A stretch of DNA of 64,000 bases. Origin: Dactylorhiza incarnata (Eukaryota; Streptophyta; Magnoliopsida; Asparagales; Orchidaceae). Position 1 is the first letter of the stretch. Each line of letters opens with the position of its first letter. The translations under genes and the position numbers were made by a program. The stretch is taken from positions 2,232,001-2,296,000 of the forward strand of contig JAWHQI010000024.1 of assembly GCA_033032865.1 (NCBI GenBank), in the 5' to 3' direction. The notes below the pieces were generated by a model. It saw nothing but the letters and a program-made list of their open reading frames with translations. It made no database searches and was not told where the DNA came from. Positions 21,880-32,844 of this stretch are shown piece after piece.

Positions 21880-24127
21880 CGCGCCAGCTACATTCCAAAG
21901 ATGTATGCTGGCAATATTTGGCGAGCTAGTAGAAGACATAATGGAAGTCTTCATGGATGACTTCTCCGTCTTTGGAAACTCTTTTAAAAATTGTTTAAAA
22001 AATTTAGATAGAGTCCTCCAACGGTGCGAGGAGACGAACTTAGTCTTGAACTGGGAGAAATGCAACTTCATGGTCCGAGAGGGTTTAGTCCTCGGCCATA
22101 AAATTTCTTCCAAGGGGATGGAGGTCGATAAGGCCAAAGTCGCTATAATTGAACAACTTCCTGTTCCTTCGAACGTCAAATCAATTAGAAGTTTTCTTGG
22201 CCACGCAGGTTTTTATCGGCGGTTCATTCAAGATTTTTCAAAAATAACCAAACCGCTAACTCACCTCCTGGAAAAAGATTCCCCATTCATTTTTGACACG
22301 GCCTGCGTAGAGGCGTTTAATTTTATTAAAAAGCAACTTATCAATTCTCCAATTCTGGTGGCGCCAGATTGGTCTCTTCCGTTTGAAATTATGTGCGACG
22401 CGAGCGATATCGCAGTAGGAGCTGTCTTAGGCCAACGCGTAAATAAATATTTTCATCCAATATATTACGCTTCTCGCACACTCAATGCCGCACAGGCTAA
22501 CTACACCACAACGGAAAAGGAACTTCTCGCCGTCATCTTTGCTTTTGATAAATTCCGACCCTACGTAACCCTTTCACATGTAATCGTTTTCACTGATCAC
22601 TCCGCCTTGAAATATCTTTTGGCCAAAGTTGATGCTAAGCCTCGCTTACTTCGATGGATCCTCCTTTTACAGGAATTTGACTTAGAGATCCGGGATAAGA
22701 AGGGGGCTGAAAATTTAGCAGCCGACCACCTCTCACGTTTAGAACACCCCGTCGCAGAAGCGCTCGTCGAACCCGAAATAGACGATCGATTTCCTGAGGA
22801 GCGACTTTTAATCATAAATAATACCAAAACTTCTTCTACCCCTTGGTTCGCAGATTACGCGAACTATTTAGTCGCGCGGGTCCTTCCAAAAGATTTTTCG
22901 ACTCAGCAGAAGAAGAAATTCTTCTCTGACTTAAAAAACTACTTTTGGGAGGACCCCTTTCTCTTTCGAGTCTGCGCAGACCAAGTGATACGAAGATGTG
23001 TTTCCAGCGAGGAGGGTGCGCAAATATTGCGACACTGCCATGAGGGGCCGGCTGGAGGGCATTATCAAGCCAACCGGACCGCGCGGAAAGCGTTAGAGTC
23101 AGGCTTTTATTGGCCCACTCTCTTTAAGGATGCTCACACTTTTGTGAGTATATGCGATAGCTGCCAGCGGTCGGGTAACATCTCCCGTCGTGACGAGATG
23201 CCCCAAAATTTTTATTTAGAATGCGAAATTTTCGATTTGTGGGGCATAGACTTTGTAGGCCCCCTACCTCCTTCTTTTAATAATCGCTATATCTTAGTGG
23301 CGGTCGACTATGTATCTAGGTGGGCGGAAGCGCAAGCTCTGCCCACCAATGATGCGCGAGTCGTCGTCCATTTTCTAAAAAAATTATTTTCTCGCTTTGG
23401 CACGCCCCGTGCAATAGTAAGTGATAGGGGCACGCACTTCTGCAATGCCCAGTTTTCAAAAATTTTATCTAAATACGGCGTCACGCATAAGCTCGCCACC
23501 GCCTATCACCCCCAAACGAGCGGCCAAGTAGAGGTAGTAAATCGCGAGATAAAACGCATTCTGGAAAAAACCGTCTCTTTAAATAGGAAGGATTGGTCCT
23601 CAAAACTCGACGACGCGTTATGGGCGTATCGTACGGCATACAAGACCGCTATCGGTTGTACGCCCTATCGATTAGTCTACGGCAAAGCGTGCCATTTACC
23701 GGTAGAATTAGAACACCGCGCTTTTTGGGCCTTAAAATTTTTAAATCTCGATTCGAACTTAGCCTCCGAGAATAGGAAATTCCAACTCAATGAACTCGAT
23801 GAATGGCGTGCGAACGCTTATGAGAGTAATAAATTTTATAAGGAGCGTTCTAAGTTCTACCACGATCGAAAAATTAAATTTCCAAAAACTTTCGCGCCGG
23901 GCGATCTTGTCCTTCTTTATAATTCACGTCTTCGTCTTTTTCCGGGTAAGCTCAAATCCCGCTGGTCCGGCCCCTTTGCAGTCAAAGAGGTTTGGCCGTA
24001 TGGGACCGTTCTTATCTCTCACCCCGAAAAAGGCGATTTTAAAGTCAACGGCCACCGTTTAAAACTATATCTTGCGGGCGATCCGGTGGACGGACACACA
24101 GAATCTTTAACCCTCCCCAATTTATAA
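21818..24127 (+). CDS. Gypsy-3 RT-RNase H-integrase, displaced by one base
   Basis: This frame continues RT from [19 protein letters not shown]. It includes the catalytic FMDDFSVFG at about 21950 and the Athila thumb ([17 protein letters not shown]). RNase H follows ([49 protein letters not shown]). Integrase then shows an HHCC finger (about 23030-23165), catalytic [16 protein letters not shown] and [11 protein letters not shown], and the Athila ending [18 protein letters not shown] module to 24127. All catalytic residues are intact. There is no own start codon at the true beginning; it needs the upstream frame, shifted +1 within the A-run. Confidence 0.94.
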   Translation, partial: TTFTCPFGTFAYRRMPFGLCNAPATFQRCMLAIFGELVEDIMEVFMDDFSVFGNSFKNCLKNLDRVLQRCEETNLVLNWEKCNFMVREGLVLGHKISSKGMEVDKAKVAIIEQLPVPSNVKSIRSFLGHAGFYRRFIQDFSKITKPLTHLLEKDSPFIFDTACVEAFNFIKKQLINSPILVAPDWSLPFEIMCDASDIAVGAVLGQRVNKYFHPIYYASRTLNAAQANYTTTEKELLAVIFAFDKFRPYVTLSHVIVFTDHSALKYLLAKVDAKPRLLRWILLLQEFDLEIRDKKGAENLAADHLSRLEHPVAEALVEPEIDDRFPEERLLIINNTKTSSTPWFADYANYLVARVLPKDFSTQQKKKFFSDLKNYFWEDPFLFRVCADQVIRRCVSSEEGAQILRHCHEGPAGGHYQANRTARKALESGFYWPTLFKDAHTFVSICDSCQRSGNISRRDEMPQNFYLECEIFDLWGIDFVGPLPPSFNNRYILVAVDYVSRWAEAQALPTNDARVVVHFLKKLFSRFGTPRAIVSDRGTHFCNAQFSKILSKYGVTHKLATAYHPQTSGQVEVVNREIKRILEKTVSLNRKDWSSKLDDALWAYRTAYKTAIGCTPYRLVYGKACHLPVELEHRAFWALKFLNLDSNLASENRKFQLNELDEWRANAYESNKFYKERSKFYHDRKIKFPKTFAPGDLVLLYNSRLRLFPGKLKSRWSGPFAVKEVWPYGTVLISHPEKGDFKVNGHRLKLYLAGDPVDGHTESLTLPNL

Positions 24128-25488
24128 TCTCACCACGCCAAATGCGTCAAGCTACGCGACGGTAAACAAAGCGCTCGTGGGAGGCACCCCATATTTATCT
24201 AATATTTTTATTATGCTTTTTCTCTATTTTTGCAGGGTTTCTTCCGACCCCGCCAGCTTTACTTCAGGGAAGCCTTTTTGCTTCCTTTTTCCTTTTGTAT
24301 ATATTGCATTGTTATTTTCCCTTCTTCATACTTACATTACAACATTGGGGACAATGTTGGGTTTTACGTATGGGGGTGTATTTCCCGTTTTCAAAAAAAA
24401 AAAATAACAAAAAAAAAAAATAACAAAAAAAACAAAAAAAAAAATAATAAAAGCAAAAAACTCCAAAAATAATAAACCCTACTTTACTTTTATTCTTAAA
24501 GCATTTAGTTTCGAGAGTATATGTTTGTGGATTTTCATAATCGCTCGTTTTACTATTTGTTTGTTTATCTAAGATCGATAGATTTAAACGTTCGGGGTTA
24601 CGTTTTAAAGAATATCTTGTGTTTTTAATTTAAATAGAGACTTTGTTATCAAGCACTACTTCTACTAGCTAAAATAGAGACATGTGTATTATGTTAGCAA
24701 AACAACTTTAGACTGCAATTATCCCTACTTTATGTCTTCAGGAATCTAGGAATATTCAACTTACTAAGGTTGCTCTCAAAACTTTTTTTATTATTCTAGA
24801 ATTTCTCTTGAAAACCCCTTGTATACACCAATTTAGCATGGCAAAAACACAAAAAGAAGAAAAAAAAAGATCTTATGTCAATGGGAATACAAAAATTCCG
24901 TAAACATAGGCACCCAATATTTGTTAAAAGAAATCCTATGTCAATGGGAATTGCAAATTCCGTAAACACAGGCATTGGGTTAATTAAAAAGGTCAATTTT
25001 CCCTCGTCCCTCGTACACCAACGATGGGAGTCAAAGGAAACTTTATAAGAGGGGTGAGATGATACAATTCATCACCCCTAATCCAAGTACTCTTCTATTT
25101 GCCAAGGCTTTTTTCCCCCTTTTCCCTTAACCAAATTATTGTTTCTAGTTCTAATTCAAAAAATCATTTGAGAGCATAATTAGTAACTTATATTTTTCCT
25201 TTATGTTTCTTTAAACAAAGGTTATTATAATTTCGATCTAATCTCGTTTACTAATGATTGCAATTTTGTTTGCTATTTGGTTAATTAAGAAGTCTTTTGG
25301 CCAGGACATTTCTTCTACTTAAATCATTTGCATAATTTAGGACTTAACTCTTATTACTCCGAATTTTTATTTTTCAGTCTCTTATGATTAAAATAAAACG
25401 ATAGCCAAAAATTAGAACTTATGTTAATCCCGTATAGATCTCTCTTACTTTTGCCCTGGAATAGCAAAAGCTTAAGTATGGGGGTATT
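24128..25488 (+). other. Gypsy-3 3' untranslated region and polypurine tract
   Basis: No envelope-like gene is present over 1.36 kb. It holds ATTGGGGACAATGT plus TATGGGGGTGT (about 24343-24380), an internal polypurine-like phrase typical of plant gypsy elements, then A-rich sequence to about 24470. Two imperfect copies of CTATGTCAATGGGAAT...CCGTAAACA-type sequence occur at 24873-24972. The functional tract AAGTATGGGGGTATT at 25474-25488 abuts the 3' LTR. Confidence 0.75.
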
Positions 25489-28050
25489 TGATAAGTAATA
25501 AAATATATGTATTTTTGGTATAAGTATTAGTATAGTTTTAATTAATATTGTGAATTTTCTATGTAAATTAATGAATAAATTGCTTCTTTATTATTTCTGG
25601 TTTCTAACTTAGTTTTATTTTTGTTTTTGCAATTTTTTGCAAAATTTTCACAGGTCACGCCCTCAGACACGCCCGTGACCAAGGGCGTGTAATTTTAAAG
25701 ATCAAATATCAACGGGACGGCTCAATTCAGATCAAATCCCGACAAATCGCTCAAGTCACGCCCGAGGTCACGCCCGTGACCAAGGGCGTGTAATTTTAAA
25801 AGCCAAATTTCCAGCTGGCAGCCGTTTTCAGGTGAAATCTCGAAGAGTTGATCAAGTCACGCCCGTGACTCTACAAGTCACGCCCGTGTTCCAGCAGAGT
25901 CACGCCCGTGAGCCGCCAGCGTGTCACGTCTCGAAGCCGCACCCATGCTGCCGACATCAGCCAGCCATAGTCACGCCCGTGACTCACCAAGTCACGCCCG
26001 TGACATACCAAGTCACGCCCGTGTGCAGCCATGTTTGACGGCCAGACCTTCCAGAAGGCGGCGAATACAGCCGAGCAAATGTCACGCCCTAAGTCACGGC
26101 CGTGACATTCAAGTCACGCCCGTGACCTAGGGCGTGTAAAACTCAAATTTTCCCTATAAATAGAGGGGCTCGGCTGAAGTTATTTTCATCCAAATTTTGA
26201 GTGGTTTTTGTTGTATTGTGAGTTCTTTTGAGTGATTGTGAGCTTCTCTTCTGCATTTCAGTTTAAGTTCGTTTGTAGTTTTTTTTTCGTCTTCCTAGTC
26301 TAGTTGTAATGCTGATTTCAGAAATAAAATGATGTTTTTCTCATTTGGATCATCTTCTTTTTATTAATGTTAGTGTGTGTGCGTGTATGAGTTTAGCTTT
26401 ATTGCTTTCATAATTTAGTTTTATTGCTTTTATAGTTAGTTTTATTGCTTTCATAATCTAGGTTTACTGTTTTCATAGCTTAGATTTACAAGCTTTCATA
26501 AAATAGTTTTATCGTTTTCTTTTTCGCCTTATTTTATCGCTTTCATTTTAAACGCTTTCTTTTTCAGTTTCTTTTAGAGTGTGTGCGTGTATGAGATAGT
26601 ATTTTCCTTTTTTGTAGCTTAGTTTTTATTTCAGTCTTTATATAACTGCTATATACCACCCCCTTCTCAAATAAGAGGCTAATTTACTTTAGCACTTATT
26701 TAAGTCGGTTGGGACGGATATTATTTCTGCACCTTTATAAGTCTTTTCATTTCTATACCATCCCCTTCTCAAATAAGAGGCTAATTTACTTTAGCACTTA
26801 TTTAAGTTGGTTGGGACGGATATTATTTCTGCACCTTTATAAGTCTTTTCATTTCTATACCACCCCCTTCTTAAATAAGAGGCTAAGAACTTTTTAGCAC
26901 TTGTTTAAGGTGGTTGGGACGGATATTATTACTGTTTTTATATAAGTCTTTTTATTTCCTTTTTATCCGCTTATATCCGCTTTAATTATCAAACATGTAT
27001 TTTTCAACCGATAATGCCGTCTCCATTCCGATGAGTGGCTAATTTTCTTTAGCGCACGACGTCGAAGAGCATTGGGACACAAAAATGGTTTTTCTATAAA
27101 AATTAAAACATCTCTTTCTAAAATAATTAACGCTTAAGGTTTACCCGAGAGTCACGTTGAGTGGAGCCACATAATCGATGTGTGGTTTTCATTTCCGTTT
27201 TCGTACCTAGTTAGCCGAGAGGCTCATGTGTACGGACTGATCACTCACGGGTAAAGAGAAGTGCGCTCTACCCTCGAGAGAGGATGAGGTAACTCTTCCG
27301 AATTGGAAATAAAAACCCAATAGCGGGGTTCGTATCATAAAGCGAGTATTAAGAACATTCGATTGTAGAACGAGAGTTCGGTCGAATATTCATAATCTCA
27401 GGTGGGCGTACCCTCGAGAGAGGAGCGTTCATAATTATGGAACCTCCACGGCCAAGTCATCTTAATATTTTGAAAAGTCATCACTTTTAATTCTACGAAA
27501 AATCTATTTTCGTCTCAAGGTAATTCGACGTCGCGCGCTATATTTCTCATCACTTAGAACTCTAGTAAATCGCTTAAATCATCTTTCGCATTTTATCATT
27601 TAGAACTCTAGTTAAATCAACTAAAAATATTATTCCGATAAAATAATAGTTCGTCCCTCGAAGTAGCATAATCAACACGACCCGCGGAAATATACGATCC
27701 CGATATTTTCTAAAAATATCCTGTATTACTTGCGATAAGGTATACTTGCCTTTATCAAATGATTAATTTGGACTAAAAATTCAAACACAGCTTTTCAAAC
27801 TCATTTAGTGCAAAACTCTCCTTTTCTACTATTCAATTCAATAGAATTCGGCATTGTAGCCGAAGCGTAATTGTCAATATTCCGAAAGAAGAAAAAGATC
27901 GTTACTTCTATCCTTCGATAGGATAACGGTTAATTTCTCAAAGTAGGAGTACTTGCGAGACTCTTCGAAAATATCCGCCAATTCTAAACTCTTAATAAAA
28001 AGGTTATCTTTTATTTATAAAACAAAAAGAAGAAGCCCAAGTAATCACCA
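25489..28050 (+). repeat. Gypsy-3 3' LTR (2562 bp)
   Basis: It is identical in length to the 5' LTR. The two differences I find are G17808/A27226 and C17867/T27285, both at CpG sites and both as the deaminated base in this copy. The target duplication TCTGG follows. Confidence 0.95.
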
Positions 28051-29030
28051 TCTGGTCTACTAGCACTCACATACAATAGGGATCCAATAATATACTTGTA
28101 CATGGATTCATCAAAGGGCTTTCCCTTCTCATCCTTGTCTAGGGAAATATTTGACCCCATGAGAGTTTTCATGGTGGAAGCAGATTCCATCCCAAACTTC
28201 TTGATAAGCTCCCTAGTGTACTTAGTCTGAGAGATGAATATTCCCCCATCAGGCTGTTTCACTTGGAGGCCTAAAAAGTACTTGAGCTCTCCCATACTGC
28301 TCATCTCAAACTCCCCCTATGTAAGGTTGGCAAACCTTTTGCAAAGGTTGTCATCAGTAGACCCAAAAATTATGTCATCAACAAAAATTTGGACTAGGAG
28401 ACACTTGCCCTTTGTTTCCCTAAGAAATAATGTACTATCTATCTTTCCCCTCAAGAACTTGTTCTTGATGAGAAAGCTAGACAAGGTCTCACACCAAGCC
28501 ATGGGGCTTGCTTTAGACCATATAATACTTTCCTAAGTAAATAAACATATGAGGTAACAGTTGGATGTACAAAACCTACTGGTTGTTTCACATATACCTC
28601 CTCTTTCACATTTCCATTTAGGAAGGGTGACTGGACATCCATCTGGTATACCTTGAACCCATTGTGGGTAGCATAGGCAAGGAATAGCCTAATTGCTTCT
28701 AACCTTGCAACTGGGGCAAAGGTTTGATCAAAGTCAATACCTTCTTCTTTCCTGTATCCCTTGGCTATCAGGCTAGCTTTATTCTTGATGATGATGTCAT
28801 TCTCATCTAGCTTGTTTTTTAGATCCATTTGGTGACAATTATGTTGTGTCTTTGAGGTTTTGGCACCAACTTCCATACTTTGAACCTTTTGAATTGTAGA
28901 AGCTCTTATTGCATTGTTTGAATCCAGAATGTATCTTTATTAGCAATTCTTCAAACTTCTTGGGCTCCATCTGAGATAGAAAGCTCAGGAATAGAGCTTC
29001 ATTATGAGCCATGCTTCTAGTGATCACCCT
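28051..29030 (-). pseudogene. Copia-3 reverse transcriptase (SIRE), broken
   Basis: From right to left the frames read a linker (MEPKKFEELL), the RT core ([55 protein letters not shown]), a frame change near 28480-28500, the catalytic QIFVDDIIFGS (about 28355-28390), then a TAG at about 28320 where Gln is usual, and [13 protein letters not shown] with [10 protein letters not shown]. The next codons (after YVSASRPD) are interrupted at 28051 by Gypsy-3 and resume at 16070. It is closest to Copia-6 RT in this window. Confidence 0.9.
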
Positions 29031-29147
29031 ATGGTTCTCATCTCCAATTATCTAGTTTCTTGGATGATCCCTCAGATTCCTAGTTGCTGCAGGCAATCTG
29101 TCAACATCCTACAGCTCTTCTTCTGCAGCAGTAGGTTCTTCAGCATC

Positions 29148-30116
29148 CTATTGATCTTCATCTTCAAGAACAGCATACTCTAAATTAATTCTGCTGGTGC
29201 GGGGTATGTCTTGAATAGACATTTCTTGTATCTTTTGTTCATTATCTGTCAAAATAGTAGAACTAGACCAGCCCTTATAAAGTAGGCTGGTCTCATCAAA
29301 TACAATATGCATAGACTCTTCTACAACATGAGCCTTCTTGTTGTATACTCTATAGGCTCTATTATGTGAGCTATATCCAAAGAGAACCCCAACATTGCAT
29401 TTTTCAGCAAACTTTGTTAGTTGGGATTTTCCATAATTCAAAATATAGAATTTGCAACCAAAGATTCTAAAGTATGAAATTTTTGGTTGTTTGTCTTTCA
29501 GAATCTCATATGAGGTTATTCCAAGGGCATTATTGATGGAAGAACTATTGAGAACATAACAAGCAGTATTGACTTCCTCAACCCAGAAATATTCTAGAAG
29601 TGAGGAGTCACTAAGCAATGTTCTCCCAGCTTCTGTCAAGGTCCTATTTCTCCTCTCATCCACACCATTTTGTCGTGGAGTCCTTGGGGAGGAAAACTCT
29701 TGGGTAATACCAAATTCTTGACAAAACTTTTTCATGGCCCCAGATTGAAATTCTGTACTATGGTCGGTTCTAGTTCTAACCACAGTACATTGTAGTTCAT
29801 TCTGGATTGCCTTGACATGGTTTATGAAGATATCTAAAGTATCAGATTTCTTCTTAAGGAAGAATACCCATGTATATTTTGAGTGATCATCAACAATCAC
29901 TAAAGTATACAACTTCCCACCTAGGCTCTGAATGGACAAAGGACCAAACAAGTCCATATGCAATAGATATAGACATCTTTCAGTGTCTTTGGAGCCAAAA
30001 ATTTTAAAGGTGACCCTAGTTTGCTTGCCCATTTGGCATGCATGATAGGGATCACTTTTAATACATTTCAAACTTGGACTATTCCTAACAAGATTTTTAG
30101 AAAATAGTCTATACAT
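29148..30116 (-). pseudogene. Copia-3 integrase, long open fragment
   Basis: A 322-residue minus-strand frame covers the end of the HHCC finger (CIKSDPYHACQMGKQ), catalytic LLHMDLFGPLS, RTDHSTEF and RQNGVDERRNRTL (D, D, E kept; the usual GG of the second motif is ST), and the C-terminal region (YFRIFGCKFYILN, LFGYSSHNRAYRVYN, VVEESMHIVFDET), typical of SIRE. A small gap or frame change at 30117-30140 separates it from protease, and stop codons separate it from RT. Confidence 0.9.
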
Positions 30117-30140
30117 TGTCTTGTAGTTAATGTGGGCAAG

Positions 30141-30617
30141 TCAATTGTGCCATTGAACACAAAGAGATTCACTTTCATTAGCTACAAGACATACATGAGA
30201 TAGAGATTTATTGCAAATAAAATCCAAGCAATAAATATTCCCACTCCTAGTGCCTGAGAGAATGATCTTCAAGTCAATTGACTTTTTGATCAAGCACTTG
30301 TCATTGTGGAATTCATTGACATATCCCAAGTCACAAAGTTGACTTATGATTACAAGGTTGTGTTGCAACCCTTCAACATAAGCTACCCATGTTATTGAGA
30401 CAATACCATTTGTGATCATACCATATCCTTTGGTGACTCCTTTTTCAGAACCTCCAAAGATAACTTTTGGTCCATTCTTCACAGGAGTGTAATCCTGCAG
30501 AAGTCTCCTTGAACCTGTCATGTGCCTTGAGCACCCACTGTCCAAGTACCATATCTTCCTTAGGCCGGTACTTGAACTATCCTGCAAAATGCAATACATT
30601 TTCCCTTTGGAGCCCAA
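30141..30617 (-). pseudogene. Copia-3 protease and pre-integrase segment
   Basis: The frame shows the aspartic protease signature WYLDSGCSRHMTGS near residue 24, a GYGMITNG segment, and the gag-pre-integrase region ending in CVQWHN, where the first histidines of the integrase finger start. A stop follows in place of the next conserved residue. Confidence 0.88.
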
Positions 30618-31680
30618 TTGTTCTTGGGTCCTAGGTTCCTGTTAGCATAAACAAATTGACTCACACCTGCTGCAGCCTTTGCAGGAAAGCTCTACTTTGC
30701 ATTAGGCACACTAGTGTTGTGCCAATTATCTATGTCAAAGTGTCCCACTTTACCACAGCACCAACAATCATGGATGTCGTACCTTCTTTTCTGAACACTC
30801 TTTGAGGTAGAAGGAGCATCAGAATACTTGTGTTCAGTGAAGAAGGCAACAACATTCTTCCCATTCCTATTAGCAATAACCTGGCTGGTTGATTATCTAC
30901 GTTAGTCTTAGCAGACTTTTTCTGAATGACATCAACTAGTCTTAGCTTGGAAGCCAAGCAAGAGTTGATGACATCAAAAATAGTGTTGTCTGACTTGATT
31001 ATAGGCTTGACAACAACCGTGTTTTGCTAAGTGGGATTTGGAAGAACCAGCTTCCTTATTCTTGAATGAAGGGGCTGCAGTACCAAATACAAATGGTCTA
31101 GGATGGCCCATTTGAATTTCCTCATGGGGAGCTTTCAAAGCACTCATCCACATACCCTTTCATCTACTATAGTAAGGAGTATTTTACTTCCTATAGAAAC
31201 TTCCATTCTTCTAGTGACTATACATGCTATCCTGGTCTTACCTGTTGGAGGGAAGCAACACCTTTTGAAAGGTGGTATGGGGCTTAGCTTTAGCCTGACC
31301 CTTTCCTCCATTCTTAGCGCCTACTGCCACTTTATTGAAACCTAGCCCTCTCCTATTAGTTTGGGAGAAGAAGATGTCAATAATGGGCATTATGGATTTG
31401 GGTTTGGAAAATTGAGCCACCAAGCTCTTCTCTTTGAGAAGCTTCTCCTCAAGGTCCTTAATGAACTTTTTTTGCTAATGGTGCTTAATTGGAATACTGT
31501 AATTCCCTTCAGCTAGCTTATTTCTCTACTCATCTGAGCCAACTAGGTAGATGACTCAGTGCAATCATGATTTGTCTGCTGAAGGGAAGCAATCTCTAGA
31601 GCTTGCCTCTTGGCTTGCTTCTTGCTCTTGTTCAGAGCTTCCAAAAGAGCATCATACTTGTCAATCAATTGGTTGATATC
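30618..31680 (-). pseudogene. Copia-3 gag C-terminal part with degenerate second zinc knuckle
   Basis: Reading leftwards from the Copia-4 insertion point, the frame gives LIDKYDALLEALNKSKKQAK and ALEIASLQQTNHD, a coiled-coil-like stretch, then broken low-complexity sequence. Near 30740-30780 comes CWCCGKVGHF, a CCHC knuckle whose last Cys is lost. Several stops and frame changes are present. The preceding gag codons lie at 38886 and beyond, across Copia-4. A second C-terminal knuckle matches the plan of Copia-4 gag. Confidence 0.78.
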
Positions 31681-32813
31681 TGTTGGGAAAATGATTTCTC
31701 TTAACTCCTGAAAATGAGTTGAATATGAATTCTAAGAAAGAAAAATCAAGGTTAAGTAAATATGCGTCGAATAGTATTCGACGCAACGTCGAAGTGGTAT
31801 CGACGTTCCTTTCAAAATGAGTCGAAGTAACTTTAAGAAGAATTCGACGTATCCTATGTCGACGTAGCTCTGACTTCTAGTCGACGCATCTTGAGAAGTC
31901 GACGCACCTTAGTCGACGCACCGTCCTTATTCTTCTCTCGACGTCCAGCCAGGACGAATTCGACGCTTACGTCGAATAGTAATCGACGCACGTCGATTTC
32001 TATGTCTAATTCAAAAATCACCAGATCTCTTTCCTTCTTTTATAGATCTGATTTATATGGAATCAATTTATTCTTTATAGCCGTTCTGAATCATTCTTTT
32101 CCTCTAATAGATTCTTGGCTAATTTGATTAAAACCATTATGGACATTATTTGAAATCAGAATGAATTCTTTCCTTCTATTGATATAATTAATATGGAAAT
32201 ATTTCTATCTTTCTATTTCTCTGTCTACTAATCAATTATCCTCCTATAGTATTATTTGAATGGGCAGAGCTATAAAATAACAAGGAGGTCGGCAGAGAAC
32301 ATGAGAGAAGTGATCCACCATTTTATATTTGAAATAGAGGAAGAGCTCCCAAGTAAAAAGAGAGAATTGAAAAATAGTGCTGCAGCAAAGATCAAGCTTC
32401 CTTCTCCTTCTCACTCTGAAGCCATACTGCTGCAAACTCTGATAGCTCTCACAAAAGAGAGAAAATGCCTACAATCTCCTTCTCACTATAGAAGAGAGAT
32501 TTCATTCACTACTTCTTGTGCTTCCAATCTTCTTGCTAGGAAGAAGATTCTTTCTTGTCTTAAATACTTCTTCTTTTTCTTATTTCACTTTCAAATATTG
32601 TAAAAGAGTTTTTACAATCTCTCTTCAAAAAATTCAGTTGTACTGGTTCTAAGAGTCTCCTTTTCAAAAGACTCAGTTGGTTCTAATAGTCTCCTTATCA
32701 AAAGACTCAGGGTGGTTCTAAGAGTCTCCTTATCAAAAGACTCAGTGCAAGATAGTGAATTTCCTACCAAGGGGGTAGAAGAGTGGACTACCCAAAGTTT
32801 GGGGAACCACTAT
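31681..32813 (+). repeat. Copia-4 5' LTR, missing U5 and primer site
   Basis: It starts TGTTGGGAAAATG and follows the 3' LTR to GGGGAACCACTATA, then jumps within a TATATA run to sequence lying just before gag. The last 190 bp or so of the LTR, the primer-binding site and about 75 bp of leader are absent. Three CGTCGA-N7-TCGACG units lie at 31765, 31787 and 31970. Confidence 0.9.
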
Positions 32814-32844
32814 ATATATATTTCTGAAAAATATTTCTTTCCAC

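Larger units (their letters stand above)
16071..28050 (+). mobile_element. Gypsy-3: complete, very young Athila element
   Basis: This 11,980-bp element has two 2562-bp LTRs, primer site, gag-protease-RT-RNase H-integrase, polypurine tract and a perfect 5-bp target duplication (TCTGG). It sits inside Copia-3 in opposite orientation. By eye the LTRs differ at only two bases. No envelope-like ORF lies after integrase, unlike many Athila elements. Its one obvious defect is a single surplus A in the RT. Confidence 0.95.

Noticed and set aside
32256..32603. 115-residue open frame in the Copia-4 LTR (also 38181-38477)
   Set aside because: The two LTR copies do not keep its start or length and it lies in untranslated LTR sequence.
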